Positions 36,479 through 45,197 of a stretch of DNA of 64,000 bases are shown here, one piece after another. Source of the DNA: Hyphomicrobiales bacterium (lineage in GTDB: Bacteria > Pseudomonadota > Alphaproteobacteria > Rhizobiales > Beijerinckiaceae). The position numbers and the translations under genes are program-made. Location of the stretch: contig UCLR01000009.1 in assembly GCA_900473415.1 (NCBI GenBank), forward strand, positions 124,001 to 188,000, written 5' to 3'. Positions within the stretch are counted from its first letter, which is position 1. Each line of letters starts with the position of its first letter. Below the pieces are notes generated by a model. The model ran no database searches. It was not told where the DNA came from and saw only the letters and a program-made list of their open reading frames with translations.

Positions 36479-37195
36479 TCAGGCCACCGCCGCCTTCTGC
36501 AGCGTGACGAGCTTGGAGACGCCGTCCTTGGCGAGCTTCAGCAGCGAGAGCAGCTCTTCCTCCGAGAAAGGCGCGCCCTCGGCCGTGCCCTGAACCTCGA
36601 CGAGGCCGCCCGAGCCGGTGATGACGAAATTGGCGTCGGTCTGGGCGCCGGAATCCTCGACATAGTCGAGATCGATCACCGGGGTGCCGGCGACGATGCC
36701 GCAGGAGACCGCCGCGACATGGTCCTTGAGCGGGTTCGTGCCCTTGAGCAGGCTGCGGCCCTCCATCCATTTCAGCGCGTCGTGCAGCGCGACCCAGGCG
36801 CCGGTGATCGAGGCGGTGCGGGTGCCGCCATCGGCCTGCAGCACGTCGCAATCCACGACGATCTGGCGTTCGCCGATCGCGGTCAGGTCGACCACGGCGC
36901 GCAAGCTGCGGCCGACGAGACGCTGGATTTCCTGCGTGCGGCCGGACGGCTTGCCGGACGTGACCTCGCGGCGCGTGCGCTCATGCGTAGCGCGCGGCAG
37001 CATGGAGTACTCGGCGGTGACCCAGCCCTTGCCGGTGCCGCGCAGCCACGGCGGACCCTTTTCCTCGACGGTCGCGGCGCAGAGCACCTTGGTCTCGCCG
37101 AACGTCACCATGCAGGAGCCCTCGGCATAGCGCACCACGCCGCGTTCGAGCGTGACCTTGCGCATCTCGTCGGCGGCGCGTTTGGAGGGTCGCAT
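36479..37195 (-). CDS. rph: ribonuclease PH
   Basis: Phosphorolytic 3'-5' exoribonuclease that trims tRNA precursors. The 238-residue protein carries the family signatures [65 protein letters not shown] and [15 protein letters not shown]. The start at 37195 is the usual N-terminus. It is divergent from hrcA, as in many rhizobia. Confidence 0.95.
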   Translation of the reverse strand: MRPSKRAADEMRKVTLERGVVRYAEGSCMVTFGETKVLCAATVEEKGPPWLRGTGKGWVTAEYSMLPRATHERTRREVTSGKPSGRTQEIQRLVGRSLRAVVDLTAIGERQIVVDCDVLQADGGTRTASITGAWVALHDALKWMEGRSLLKGTNPLKDHVAAVSCGIVAGTPVIDLDYVEDSGAQTDANFVITGSGGLVEVQGTAEGAPFSEEELLSLLKLAKDGVSKLVTLQKAAVA

Positions 37196-37303
37196 GGGAT
37201 GGTCCTGTCTGTCGGAGAAGTGGCGGCTTGTAGGCTGTCGGGCGGCAGGGGGCAAGGCGGGACCCCTTGATCCTTGCGCCCCACATGACGAAAATAGCGC
37301 TAC

Positions 37304-38389
37304 ATGAGCGCCCACACCCGACGCCCCGAGACGATGAGCAGCCTTGTCGAGATCGACCAGCGCTCGCGCGAGATCTTCCGTCAGATCGTCGACGGCTATC
37401 TCGCGACGGGCGAGCCTGTCGGCTCGCGCAACATCGCGCGCCTGCTGCCGATGGCGCTGTCGCCTGCGACGGTGCGCAACGTCATGACCGATCTGGAGCT
37501 CGCCGGGTTGATCTACGCGCCGCACACCTCGGCTGGGCGCCTGCCAACCGAGCGGGGCCTGCGCTTCTTCGTCGACGCGATGATGGAGGTCGGCAACCTG
37601 ACCTCCGACGAGCGCACCCGCATCGAGGCGCAGATCCGGGCCGGTGCCGGCTATCGCAATCTCGACCAGACGCTGACTGAAGCCTCGGCGCTGCTCTCCG
37701 GCCTCTCGCGCGGCGCCGGCGTCGTCGTCACCACCAAGGCCGATCCGCGGCTGAAGCACATCGAATTCGTGCGGCTCGATCCCGCCCGTGCGCTGGTTGT
37801 TCTGGTGGCGGAGGACGGCACGGTCGAGAACCGCCTTCTGGCGCTGCCGCCCGGCCTGCCGGCCTCGGCGCTGATGGAGGCGGCGAACTTCCTCAACGCG
37901 CGCATCCTCGGCAAGACGCTGGGCGATCTGCGCGGCGAGATCGCGGCGCAGCGCAGCCTGATGGAGCGCGAGCTCGATGCCCTGACCGCGCGGCTGGTCG
38001 AGAGCGGCATCGCCACGCAGGCCGACCCCGGCGGTGACCGCCACCTGATCGTGCGCGGCCAGGCCAATCTGCTCGAGGACCTCAAGGCACAGGAGGACCT
38101 CGAGCGCATCCGCATGCTCTTCGGCGATCTCGAGACGCAGACGGACGTCATCGACCTGCTGACTCGCGCCGAGGACGGCGACGGCGTGCGCATCTTCATC
38201 GGTTCCGAGAACAAGCTGTTCTCGATGTCGGGCTCCTCGATGGTCGCCGCGCCCTTCCGCGATGCCGAGCAGCGCATCGTCGGCGTGGTCGGCATCATCG
38301 GCCCGACGCGGCTGAACTATGCCCGCATCGTGCCGATGGTCGATTACACCGCCAAGGTCGTGGGCCGCCTGCTCGGCGGAGAGCGCTGA
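37304..38389 (+). CDS. hrcA: heat-inducible transcription repressor HrcA
   Basis: A 361-residue repressor of groESL-type heat-shock genes through CIRCE elements. The N-terminal winged helix ([45 protein letters not shown]) and the GAF-like core with SGAGRLPTE-type and FIGSENKL...[24 protein letters not shown] segments are diagnostic. An ATG at 37334 is an alternative start. A possible promoter (CTTGATC near 37266, AAAATA near 37291) precedes it. No CIRCE repeat is seen upstream, and grpE, its usual follower, is missing here. Confidence 0.93.
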   Translation: MSAHTRRPETMSSLVEIDQRSREIFRQIVDGYLATGEPVGSRNIARLLPMALSPATVRNVMTDLELAGLIYAPHTSAGRLPTERGLRFFVDAMMEVGNLTSDERTRIEAQIRAGAGYRNLDQTLTEASALLSGLSRGAGVVVTTKADPRLKHIEFVRLDPARALVVLVAEDGTVENRLLALPPGLPASALMEAANFLNARILGKTLGDLRGEIAAQRSLMERELDALTARLVESGIATQADPGGDRHLIVRGQANLLEDLKAQEDLERIRMLFGDLETQTDVIDLLTRAEDGDGVRIFIGSENKLFSMSGSSMVAAPFRDAEQRIVGVVGIIGPTRLNYARIVPMVDYTAKVVGRLLGGER

Positions 38390-38411
38390 GACAAATGGCC
38401 GGGCCAGCGCT

Positions 38412-39368
38412 TCAGGCGTTTAGAGCCAAGGTCGGAACACAGGCCTCGCACACGGCGGCGACATGGCGATGGTCGGTGCCGCAGCAACCGCCGAGGATGC
38501 GGAAGCTCGGGAAGTTCTGCCGGAGCGCTTTGTAGCGCCGGCCGAGATCGATGGGATCGCCATCGTCCAGTGTCGCCGACTCGTCGAGTTCGGCATGGCT
38601 GCGCGTCGAGGCGTTGGCTCGCACGCCGTGGATTCGCTTCAGCCAGTCCTCGCCGGCCTCCAGCGCCTGTTCGAAATGCGTCGGGTGGGCGCAGTTCACC
38701 ATGTAGTAGAGCGGCGCGCCGCCGGTCTCGTCGTCAACGATCTCGACGGCCTCGCGTAGCGACCGGCCGCTGACCAGCCGGCCATCGGTCTCGACCGTGA
38801 AGGAGATGGCGCAGGGCATGTCATGCGCCTGCGCGGCGTTGGAAATGCCGATCGCCTCCTCGATGCTGCCGAGCGTATAGGCCGCGACCATGTCGGCCTC
38901 CGATTCGGCGAAGGCGGCGATCTGCACGCTGTGATAATCCTCCGCCTCGTCCCGCCCCATCAGGCCTTCCTTGTAGCCGTCGCCCCGCGGGCCGATGGCG
39001 CCTGAGATGACGCAGGGCATGGACGGCGTCTCCCAGCGCTCGCGCAGCTTCGCCAGCAGCGCGATCGAAGCCTGGTTCGCTGCCTTGAGCTCGCTCACCC
39101 CGTAGCCGAGCTTCGCCGCCCAGTCCGGATTGGCCCGCCAGGTCGCGCTGTCGAGCACGAAGCCGACGCCGCGCCCCTGCGCGACGGCGAGATACTTCTC
39201 GTAATAGGCGGTGAGATGCGACCTTCCCGCCTCGGTGGCGAGCAGGACGAAGGAGGCGAAATGCGGCAGCTCAAGCCCCTCATGGAAGATAAGGGTCGTT
39301 TCCATGCCGCCGTCGCTGAGGAAGATACCGCCCTGCATCTGCGGAAGGGCGTAACGGTACTTGGCCAT
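38412..39368 (-). CDS. homocysteine S-methyltransferase family protein
   Basis: A 318-residue zinc-dependent methyltransferase domain as in MetH N-terminus, MmuM and BHMT. The zinc cysteines are visible in [10 protein letters not shown] and in [10 protein letters not shown]; the N-terminal [19 protein letters not shown] is the family opening. It is too short for MetH and lacks B12 domains. Methyl donors in this family include S-methylmethionine and betaine, and the donor here is not known. The gene is transcribed toward hrcA. A folded leader candidate lies just upstream. Confidence 0.85.
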   Translation of the reverse strand: MAKYRYALPQMQGGIFLSDGGMETTLIFHEGLELPHFASFVLLATEAGRSHLTAYYEKYLAVAQGRGVGFVLDSATWRANPDWAAKLGYGVSELKAANQASIALLAKLRERWETPSMPCVISGAIGPRGDGYKEGLMGRDEAEDYHSVQIAAFAESEADMVAAYTLGSIEEAIGISNAAQAHDMPCAISFTVETDGRLVSGRSLREAVEIVDDETGGAPLYYMVNCAHPTHFEQALEAGEDWLKRIHGVRANASTRSHAELDESATLDDGDPIDLGRRYKALRQNFPSFRILGGCCGTDHRHVAAVCEACVPTLALNA

Positions 39369-39377
39369 CTGTGTCGC

Positions 39378-39462
39378 TCCGCTGTCGGTTCAAGCCCGCC
39401 CGGAAGGCCTCGTGGGGTCCACCGGCGCTGTCTCGGTTATCTCCCGCGACCACGCCAGCGGA
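39378..39462 (-). promoter_or_regulatory. possible structured 5' leader of the homocysteine methyltransferase gene
   Basis: TCCGCTG (39378-39384) pairs exactly with CAGCGGA (39456-39462) around about 70 bases. Inside, CGTGG..GTC (39411-39419) can pair with GACCACG (39448-39454), and a further ACCG/CGGT stem lies within. The fold ends nine bases before the start codon. It does not resemble SAM-I, SAM-II, SAH or cobalamin riboswitches as I remember them; GC-rich chance pairing is possible. Confidence 0.25.
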
Positions 39463-39575
39463 CTAGCCGGCTTGCGGTAAAGGGCGAAGGCGAAAGCAGA
39501 AACCCATGACATTTCAGATGGTTGCGCATCCGCATGGCGTGCGTGGTGGCAGCTGTGCTACTGTACGGAGGCGTC

Positions 39576-39598
39576 AAACCATACCAGCGGTACAGTTT
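39576..39598. promoter_or_regulatory. inverted-repeat operator candidate upstream of the TetR-family gene
   Basis: AAACCATACC (39576-39585) and GGTACAGTTT (39589-39598) form an inverted repeat with 8 of 10 positions matching over AGC, 16 bases before the regulator start. The related half-site CTGTACGG lies at 39561. TetR-type regulators commonly repress themselves through such sites. Confidence 0.5.
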
Positions 39599-39613
39599 TC
39601 CGGAGGTCCTGCC

Positions 39614-40237
39614 GTGAGCAAGGGCATCGCGACGCGCGACCGCATTCTCGCGATTGCCGAGGCGGGTGTTCTGGAAAAGGGCTTCGGTGCAACCTCGATC
39701 GAGGAGGTTATCGCCGAGGCAGGCATCACCAAGAGCGGCTTCTTCTATCATTTCCGCGACAAGAACGAGCTCGCCCGCGAGATGCTCAAGCGCTATGTCG
39801 CGAGCAACGACCGGCTCTTCGACGAGATCTTCGCACGCGGCCGCGAACTTTCCGACGACCCGCTGCAGGCCTTCCTGATCTCGCTCAAGCTTCTGGCCGA
39901 GGTGATGTCCGACCTGCCCAACGGCCATCCCGGCTGCCTGATCGCCAGCATCTGCTATCAGGAACGCCTTTATGACCGCGAGGTGCGCGAGCTCACCGCC
40001 GATTCGGTCCGCGGCTGGAACGCCCGCTTCCGCGGCATCTTCGAGGAGATCGCCGCCATCCACCCGCCGCGCGAGCCGGTCGATCTCGACGATCTCGCCG
40101 ACATGCTGTCCTGCGTCGTCGATGGCGGCATCATCATGTCGAAGACGCTTGGCGATCCCAGCCGCCTGACGCGGCAGGTCCTGGCCTTCCGCAGTTTCGT
40201 GAAGCTGATCTTCTCGGGTCCCTCGCGGTTGTCCTGA
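39614..40237 (+). CDS. TetR/AcrR-family transcriptional regulator
   Basis: A 207-residue one-component regulator. The helix-turn-helix is TSIEEVIAEAGITKSGFFYHFRDKNEL-type (about residues 27-53), followed by an all-helical ligand domain with the PGCLIASICYQERLYD segment of the TetR C-terminal 'GntR-like/YbiH' groups. It starts with GTG at 39614, preceded by a strong GGAGGTCC site; the longer frame upstream covers the operator. No obvious target sits beside it except the divergent homocysteine methyltransferase gene. Confidence 0.85.
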   Translation: MSKGIATRDRILAIAEAGVLEKGFGATSIEEVIAEAGITKSGFFYHFRDKNELAREMLKRYVASNDRLFDEIFARGRELSDDPLQAFLISLKLLAEVMSDLPNGHPGCLIASICYQERLYDREVRELTADSVRGWNARFRGIFEEIAAIHPPREPVDLDDLADMLSCVVDGGIIMSKTLGDPSRLTRQVLAFRSFVKLIFSGPSRLS

Positions 40238-40265
40238 GGCGTGCTGATTGAGCGCGGAACCACGC

Positions 40266-40361
40266 CGTCACCCGGGCTTGACCCGGGATCCATGCCGGAG
40301 CGCTTCCGATCAAGGTTCAGGCATGGATCCCGGATCCCGGCTTCGCCGGGTCCGGGATGAC
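40266..40361. repeat. REP-like palindromic element, copy 2 (GGATCC type)
   Basis: Left arm 40266-40295 (CACCCGGGCTTGACCCGGG core then ATCCATGCC) and right arm 40320-40361 (GGCATGGATC, then a CCCGGCTTCGCCGGG hairpin and TCCGGGATGAC). The arms are complementary through the GGCATGGATC ends. The rest of the gap to 40511 shows no gene. Confidence 0.7.
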
Positions 40362-40511
40362 TCGCGCGCCGATGAAAATGCAGCGTGCTCTAGCCGGAAG
40401 GAGTGCGGGATTCGCCGCGCGCCAACCCCGGAATTTGGCATCGCCGCGCCAAAGCGTTACCTGTCGGTCAGAAGGCGCGCAGCGCCCGCACCGCAGACCA
40501 GGGTTCAAGAG

Positions 40512-40760
40512 ATGACCGCCACGCTTCCCGACCGCCTCTCCGTCAATCCGGACAGCCCCTATTACAACGCCGACGTGCTGGCGCAGGACATCGGCATCCG
40601 CTTCAAGGGCGTCGAGAAGACCAATGTCGAGGAGTATTGCGTCTCCGAAGGCTGGGTGAAGGTCGCCGCCGGCAATGCCAAGGACCGCTTCGGCCGGCCG
40701 ATGACGATCACGCTCAAGGGCCCGGTCGAGCCTTATATTCGCGGCAAGGTCGAAGGCTGA
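40512..40760 (+). CDS. DUF3297 family protein
   Basis: An 82-residue protein matching the DUF3297 family, found widely in alpha- and gammaproteobacteria: LPDRLSVNPDSPYYNADVL, GIRFKGVEKTNVEEYCVSEGW, KDRFGRPMTITLKGPVEPY. Function unknown. The ATG at 40512 has an AAGAG site; the frame is open through the upstream repeat but without similarity. The coding density and composition are those of the neighbours. Confidence 0.85.
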   Translation: MTATLPDRLSVNPDSPYYNADVLAQDIGIRFKGVEKTNVEEYCVSEGWVKVAAGNAKDRFGRPMTITLKGPVEPYIRGKVEG

Positions 40761-40768
40761 GCCAAGGC

Positions 40769-41311
40769 TCAGCGCAGGCTCTTGTAGAAGAACGTCGAGC
40801 CGCAATCGGCGCCGTCCGGCATCAGCGCGAAGCGCGGGATGGTGCCGAGCTCGGTCCAGCCCAGACGGTGGTAGAGCCGGCGGGCGGCGCCGTGCTCGTC
40901 GGTGTCGAGCACCAGCAGGTCGCGGCCCTTCTCCCGCGCGGTGGCCTCGGCCCGGCGCATCAGCGCCTCTCCGATGCCCTGCCGCCGCGCGCTGGAATGC
41001 ACCAGAACCTTGGCGATCTCGGCCCGGTGCGGTTGGTTCGGTTTTCCGATCAGGTGAAGCTGCGCCGTGCCGACGACCCCGTCCGCATTGCGGGCGGCGA
41101 AGAGGATGATCTGGCCGCTCGTGACGCCGGCCGCGATATCCCGCCAGAAGCGCTCGTAGTCGGCAGCCGTATTCCAGTCCATGAAGCCGACCGAGGCGCC
41201 GTTGGCGACGCAGTCCCGCAGAATCTCGGCCAGCGCCGGAATGGCGGCTTCGGTCGCCGCGGCGTGGAGAATCTCGATGGCGAAGGCTTCTGTCATGGCG
41301 GAGGCGTTCAT
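40769..41311 (-). CDS. GNAT-family N-acetyltransferase
   Basis: A 180-residue acetyltransferase. The acetyl-CoA loop is [21 protein letters not shown] (about residues 111-131), preceded by the beta-4 strand [11 protein letters not shown] and followed by [21 protein letters not shown]. Substrate unknown. Its start overlaps the end of the upstream XRE-cupin regulator gene by four bases, so the two are one operon, and an ATG at 41296 is an alternative start. Confidence 0.85.
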   Translation of the reverse strand: MNASAMTEAFAIEILHAAATEAAIPALAEILRDCVANGASVGFMDWNTAADYERFWRDIAAGVTSGQIILFAARNADGVVGTAQLHLIGKPNQPHRAEIAKVLVHSSARRQGIGEALMRRAEATAREKGRDLLVLDTDEHGAARRLYHRLGWTELGTIPRFALMPDGADCGSTFFYKSLR

Positions 41312-41907
41312 ACGGCATGTCCCGGAAAGGCGCCGCTGCCCGCGGCGAGGATGACGGCGTAGCGGACGGGCTCGCTGCCCGGATTGCGGTAGAGGATCGG
41401 GCCGCGCAGATGCATCTGCAGGCAGTCGCCCTCTGCGAGATCGTGGCGCACGCCCTCGACGGTCAGTTCGAGCCGGCCGCGCAGCACCCAGATCTGCTGG
41501 TCGAGCGCCGCGGCGTCCGCCGCGCTGTCGAGCCTGACCTCCGCGCCTGCCGGCAGCTCGACCTCGACGATCTCGAAACCGGAGCCGGTGCCGCGCGGCG
41601 AGACGTTGCGGCGCAAATATCCGCTCGCCGGGTCACGCCAGACCGGCTGTGCCGCGCGCCGCGCCAGCGGCCCGCTGCCGGTTTCCTCTTCCAGCAGGGC
41701 CGAGAGCGTGAGCCCGAGGCCGGAGCCGAGCCGGACCAGAAGCGTCGCCGTAGGGCTCGATTCGCCGCGCTCTATCCGCGAGATCATCGCGCGGCTGACT
41801 CCGGTGCGCGCGGCGAGCGCGTCGAGCGTCAGGCCGTGACGCTGGCGGGCCGCCTTGAGGCGTTCGCCGAGCCGGCGATCGAGCTCGCTGTCGTTCTCAA
41901 AATCCAT
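41308..41907 (-). CDS. XRE-family regulator with cupin domain
   Basis: A 199-residue regulator: helix-turn-helix ([37 protein letters not shown]-type, residues 17-53) and a C-terminal cupin (about 115-190: [42 protein letters not shown]). Such proteins sense small ligands through the cupin. It is co-transcribed with the GNAT gene, which may modify its ligand. An AT-rich stretch (41913-41950) before the start probably holds the promoter. Confidence 0.87.
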   Translation of the reverse strand: MDFENDSELDRRLGERLKAARQRHGLTLDALAARTGVSRAMISRIERGESSPTATLLVRLGSGLGLTLSALLEEETGSGPLARRAAQPVWRDPASGYLRRNVSPRGTGSGFEIVEVELPAGAEVRLDSAADAAALDQQIWVLRGRLELTVEGVRHDLAEGDCLQMHLRGPILYRNPGSEPVRYAVILAAGSGAFPGHAV

Positions 41908-41974
41908 GGATGGAGAAATATTCTCATATATTGGAAATTGCAACATGCATTCGCAATCTGCAGGAACCTCCGCC

Positions 41975-42064
41975 GTCATCCCGGGCTCGACCCGGGATCC
42001 ATCGAAGGGCTCCGGAGTGCTATGATGGATCCCGGATCTCCGCTGCGCTGCGTCCGGGACGACG
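41975..42064. repeat. REP-like palindromic element, copy 3 (GGATCC type)
   Basis: Left arm from 41975 (TCATCCCGGGCTCGACCCGG core, then GATCCAT) and right arm to 42064 (ATGGATCCCGG, then a CTCCGCTGCGCTGCGTCCGGG stretch and GACGACGG). Same layout as copy 2, with ATGGATC ends complementary. It lies between the XRE-cupin gene and lepA, upstream of both starts. Confidence 0.7.
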
Positions 42065-42150
42065 GGGCGGCTCCGCAAAAAGCGCCCTTGCCTTGCCTCG
42101 GAACAGGCCAAGCGCTTGGCGGCACGCAGCTTCACTGCTATGGCGCGCGC

Positions 42151-43956
42151 ATGAGCACCCGTTCCATCGACAATATTCGCAACTTCTCGATCGTGGCGCA
42201 TATCGACCACGGCAAGTCGACGCTGGCCGATCGTCTGATCCAGCAGACCGGCACGGTCGCTGCGCGCGACATGAGCGACCAGATCCTCGACTCGATGGAT
42301 ATCGAGAAGGAGCGCGGCATCACCATCAAGGCCCAGACGGTGCGGCTGGATTATCTGGCCAAGGATGGCAAGACCTACATCCTGAACCTGATGGACACCC
42401 CCGGCCACGTCGACTTCGCCTATGAGGTCTCGCGCTCGCTCGCGGCCTGCGAGGGTTCGCTGCTGGTGGTCGACGCCTCCCAGGGCGTCGAGGCGCAGAC
42501 GCTCGCCAACGTCTATCAGGCGCTCGATGCCAATCACGAGATCGTCACCGTCCTCAACAAGATCGACCTGCCCGCGGCCGAGCCCGAGCGCATCAAGGAG
42601 CAGATCGAGGACGTAATCGGCCTCGATGCCTCCGAGGCCGTGCCGATCTCGGCCAAGACCGGCCTCAACATCGAGGGCGTGCTGGAGGCGATCGTCACCA
42701 AGCTGCCGGCGCCCAAGGGCGATCCGGACGCCCCGCTCAAGGCGATGCTGGTCGACAGCTGGTATGATGCCTATCTCGGCGTCGTCGTGCTCGTGCGCAT
42801 CATCGACGGCGTGCTCAAGAAGAACATGACCATCCGCATGATGCGCGCCAACGCCTCCTACGGGGTCGACCGCGTCGGCGTGTTCAAACCGAAGATGCAA
42901 GAAGTCAAGGAACTCGGCCCCGGAGAGGTCGGCTTCTTCACCGCCTCGATCAAGGAAGTGGCCGATACCGCCGTCGGTGACACCATAACCGACGAGAAGA
43001 AGCCCGTCGCCGAGCCGTTGCCGGGCTTCAAGCCGGTGGTGCCGGTGGTGTTCTGCGGCATCTTCCCGGTCGATGCCGCCGATTTCGAGGATCTGCGCGG
43101 CGCGATGTCGAAGCTGCGCCTGAACGATGCCAGCTTCTCCTATGAGATGGAGACTTCCGCCGCGCTTGGCTTCGGCTTCCGCTGCGGCTTCCTCGGCTTG
43201 CTGCATCTGGAGATCATCCAGGAGCGGCTGGAGCGCGAGTTCAACCTCAACCTGATCTCGACGGCGCCCTCGGTCGTCTACCGTCTGCGCTTGCGCGACG
43301 GGAACACGCTCGAGCTGCATAACCCGGCCGATATGCCGGACGTGATGAAGATCGAGGCGATCGAGGAGCCCTGGATCCGCGCAACCATCTTCACGCCGGA
43401 TGAATATCTCGGCTCGGTGCTGAAGCTCTGCCAGGACCGCCGCGGCCTGCAGATCGACCTCGGCTATGTCGGCAGCCGCGCCAAGGTCGTCTACGACCTG
43501 CCACTCAATGAGGTGGTCTTCGACTTCTATGACCGGCTGAAGTCGATCTCGAAGGGCTACGCCTCCTTCGACTACCAAATCACCGATTATCGCGAGGGCG
43601 ACCTCGTGCGCATGTCGATCCTGGTCAATGCCGAGCCGGTCGATGCGCTCTCCATGCTCGTCCACCGCACCCGCGCCGAAGCGCGCGGCCGCGCCATGTG
43701 CGAGAAGCTCAAGGAGCTGATCCCGCCGCACATGTTCCAGATTCCGGTTCAGGCGGCGATCGGCGGCAAGATCATCGCCCGCGAGACCATCCGCGCGCTG
43801 CGCAAGGACGTGACCGCCAAGTGCTATGGCGGCGACGCCACCCGCAAGCGCAAGCTTCTGGAGAAGCAGAAGGAAGGCAAGAAGAAGATGCGGCAGTTCG
43901 GCAAGGTCGAAATCCCGCAGGAAGCCTTCATCGCCGCCCTCAAGATGGACGACTGA
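42151..43956 (+). CDS. lepA: elongation factor 4
   Basis: A 601-residue ribosomal GTPase (EF4/LepA). GTPase motifs: AHIDHGKST (residues 16-24), [19 protein letters not shown] and NKIDLP, with the LepA-specific C-terminal domain ([52 protein letters not shown]...). The frame is open far upstream through the repeat, but the ATG at 42151 is the family start. No ribosome site better than weak is visible. Confidence 0.96.
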   Translation: MSTRSIDNIRNFSIVAHIDHGKSTLADRLIQQTGTVAARDMSDQILDSMDIEKERGITIKAQTVRLDYLAKDGKTYILNLMDTPGHVDFAYEVSRSLAACEGSLLVVDASQGVEAQTLANVYQALDANHEIVTVLNKIDLPAAEPERIKEQIEDVIGLDASEAVPISAKTGLNIEGVLEAIVTKLPAPKGDPDAPLKAMLVDSWYDAYLGVVVLVRIIDGVLKKNMTIRMMRANASYGVDRVGVFKPKMQEVKELGPGEVGFFTASIKEVADTAVGDTITDEKKPVAEPLPGFKPVVPVVFCGIFPVDAADFEDLRGAMSKLRLNDASFSYEMETSAALGFGFRCGFLGLLHLEIIQERLEREFNLNLISTAPSVVYRLRLRDGNTLELHNPADMPDVMKIEAIEEPWIRATIFTPDEYLGSVLKLCQDRRGLQIDLGYVGSRAKVVYDLPLNEVVFDFYDRLKSISKGYASFDYQITDYREGDLVRMSILVNAEPVDALSMLVHRTRAEARGRAMCEKLKELIPPHMFQIPVQAAIGGKIIARETIRALRKDVTAKCYGGDATRKRKLLEKQKEGKKKMRQFGKVEIPQEAFIAALKMDD

Positions 43957-44080
43957 GCGGGCGTTCCGCTCCGGCCCTCGCGCGCGAAAAAAACTCCGCA
44001 GATTCGGCGAAAAAAGCCGTGCCGCGATGGGCTGGCCCCTGCTGGAAGGTCAGAATCTGCGCGAAAAGTCGGCACCGGAT

Positions 44081-44105
44081 CGAACCGCCGCGCTCGTCGC
44101 GCGTT
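44081..44105 (+). promoter_or_regulatory. EcfG-like (general stress sigma) promoter of the CsbD gene
   Basis: CGAAC (44081-44085), a 16-base spacer and CGTT (44102-44105) match the alphaproteobacterial EcfG consensus GGAAC-N16/17-CGTT with one mismatch. Transcription would start near 44112. CsbD-family genes are typical members of general stress regulons, which supports the call. Confidence 0.55.
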
Positions 44106-44135
44106 CCTTCTCCATACGCAACCATGGAGAAGGAA
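44104..44135 (+). repeat. perfect 12-bp inverted repeat over the CsbD ribosome site
   Basis: TTCCTTCTCCAT (44104-44115) and ATGGAGAAGGAA (44124-44135) are exact inverted copies over eight bases. The right arm contains the ribosome site (GAGAAGGAAG) of the CsbD gene. In RNA it would hide that site; as DNA it overlaps the -10 box of the stress promoter and could be an operator. Confidence 0.7.
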
Positions 44136-44142
44136 GCCTCCG

Positions 44143-44349
44143 ATGGACTGGAATCGTGTTGAAGGAAACTGGAAGCAGCTCAAGGGCAAGGTCAAGGAAC
44201 AGTGGGGTAAGCTGACCGATGACGATCTCGACGTCATCGCCGGCAAGCGCGACCAGCTCGAAGGCAAGATCCAGGAGCGCTACGGTATCGCCAAGGATCA
44301 GGTCCGCAGCGATGTGGACACTTGGTACGACCGCCAGCGCTGGCAATGA
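44143..44349 (+). CDS. CsbD-family stress protein
   Basis: A 68-residue, highly charged, helical protein. It shows the CsbD pattern WNRVEGNWKQLKGKVKEQWGKLTDDDLDVIAGKRDQLEGKIQ-type along its whole length, with a C-terminal YGIAKDQVRSDVDTWYDRQRW. CsbD proteins accumulate under general stress in many bacteria; the molecular role is unknown. The gene has its own promoter candidate, leader repeat and terminator. Confidence 0.92.
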   Translation: MDWNRVEGNWKQLKGKVKEQWGKLTDDDLDVIAGKRDQLEGKIQERYGIAKDQVRSDVDTWYDRQRWQ

Positions 44350-44386
44350 CGGCCACGGCCGACCATCGGCCGTAGTCCTGAACGAG

Positions 44387-44418
44387 AGAGCCCGGCACCC
44401 GCCGGGCTCTTTGCGTTT
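44387..44418 (+). terminator. Rho-independent terminator after the CsbD gene
   Basis: AGAGCCCGGC (44387-44396) and GCCGGGCTCT (44401-44410) form a perfect 10-bp stem over ACCC, followed by TTGCGTTT. It lies just beyond the stop of the convergent eutC gene and could serve both directions. Confidence 0.85.
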
Positions 44419-45197
44419 CAGGGATTGTCGGTCGCGAGGCGGGGGCTGGTCGCGCTCGCGCTCTCGTCCTTCAGCGCCACGCCGGACAACCCGCGGGCGA
44501 GAGCCGCATCGATCAGCCAGGCGGCCCGCGCCGCGGCTTCGGTCGAGCTCAGGCCGGCGCCATGGATGTTCGAGACACAGTTGCGCTCGCCATCACGACG
44601 TCCGGGACGGGGTGCATAGGTGATGTAGAGCCCGAGGCTGTCCGGGCTGGACAGGCCCGGCCGCTCACCGATCAGCAACAATGACAGCCGCGCGCCGAGG
44701 AGCGCGCCGATCTCGTCGCCGATCGCGACCCGCCCCTGCGAGACGATCACAGCTGGCGAGAGCGACCAATGGTGATGCTGGGCGAGCGGCAGGAAGGAGG
44801 CGAGGAAGGGGGCCGTCTGCGCCGCAATCGCGCTGGCCGAGAGCCCGTCCGCGACGACGAGCGCGATGTCGCAACTGGTGTCCGCTCTGGCTTCGAGCGC
44901 AGCACGGCTCGCCGCGTCGAGGGCGCGGCCGAGATCGGGGCGCAGCAGATAGGATGCGCGCCCTGCCGCACGGCTCGCGAGCGTGATGCTGTCGAGGCCG
45001 AGTTTCTTCAGTTCGCTGGCGAGCGCGGCTTCGTCGAGCGCGGCATGGACGGCGTCGCGAGCCTGCGCATGGGCGAGCGCAAAGCGCAGCGTTTCGCCCG
45101 TCCCGAGCCCTGATCCGGCCCGGCCGAGGCCGATCCGCGCGGGCGTGAGCGCTGCAAGCCGCTGCCAGGGATCGAGCGGGCGACCGGGCGCGCTCAC
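44418..45197 (-). CDS. eutC: ethanolamine ammonia-lyase small subunit
   Basis: Small subunit of the B12-dependent lyase that splits ethanolamine to acetaldehyde and ammonia. The 259-residue protein shows the conserved TPARIGLGRAGSGLGT, ADGLSASAIAAQ, LIGERPGLSSPDSLG and YITYAPRPGRRDGERNCVSNIH segments; the ERNCVSNI cysteine region contacts cobalamin. It overlaps eutB by four bases. Shorter than the E. coli subunit (295), mainly at the N-terminus, as usual outside enterobacteria. Confidence 0.95.
   Translation of the reverse strand: MSAPGRPLDPWQRLAALTPARIGLGRAGSGLGTGETLRFALAHAQARDAVHAALDEAALASELKKLGLDSITLASRAAGRASYLLRPDLGRALDAASRAALEARADTSCDIALVVADGLSASAIAAQTAPFLASFLPLAQHHHWSLSPAVIVSQGRVAIGDEIGALLGARLSLLLIGERPGLSSPDSLGLYITYAPRPGRRDGERNCVSNIHGAGLSSTEAAARAAWLIDAALARGLSGVALKDESASATSPRLATDNP

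Noticed and set aside
37196-37303. CIRCE element before hrcA
   Set aside because: No TTAGCACTC-type inverted repeat is present in the 108-base gap.
41308-43731. An 807-codon open frame on the minus strand
   Set aside because: Only its last 199 codons (the XRE-cupin gene) are real; the rest is antisense to lepA.
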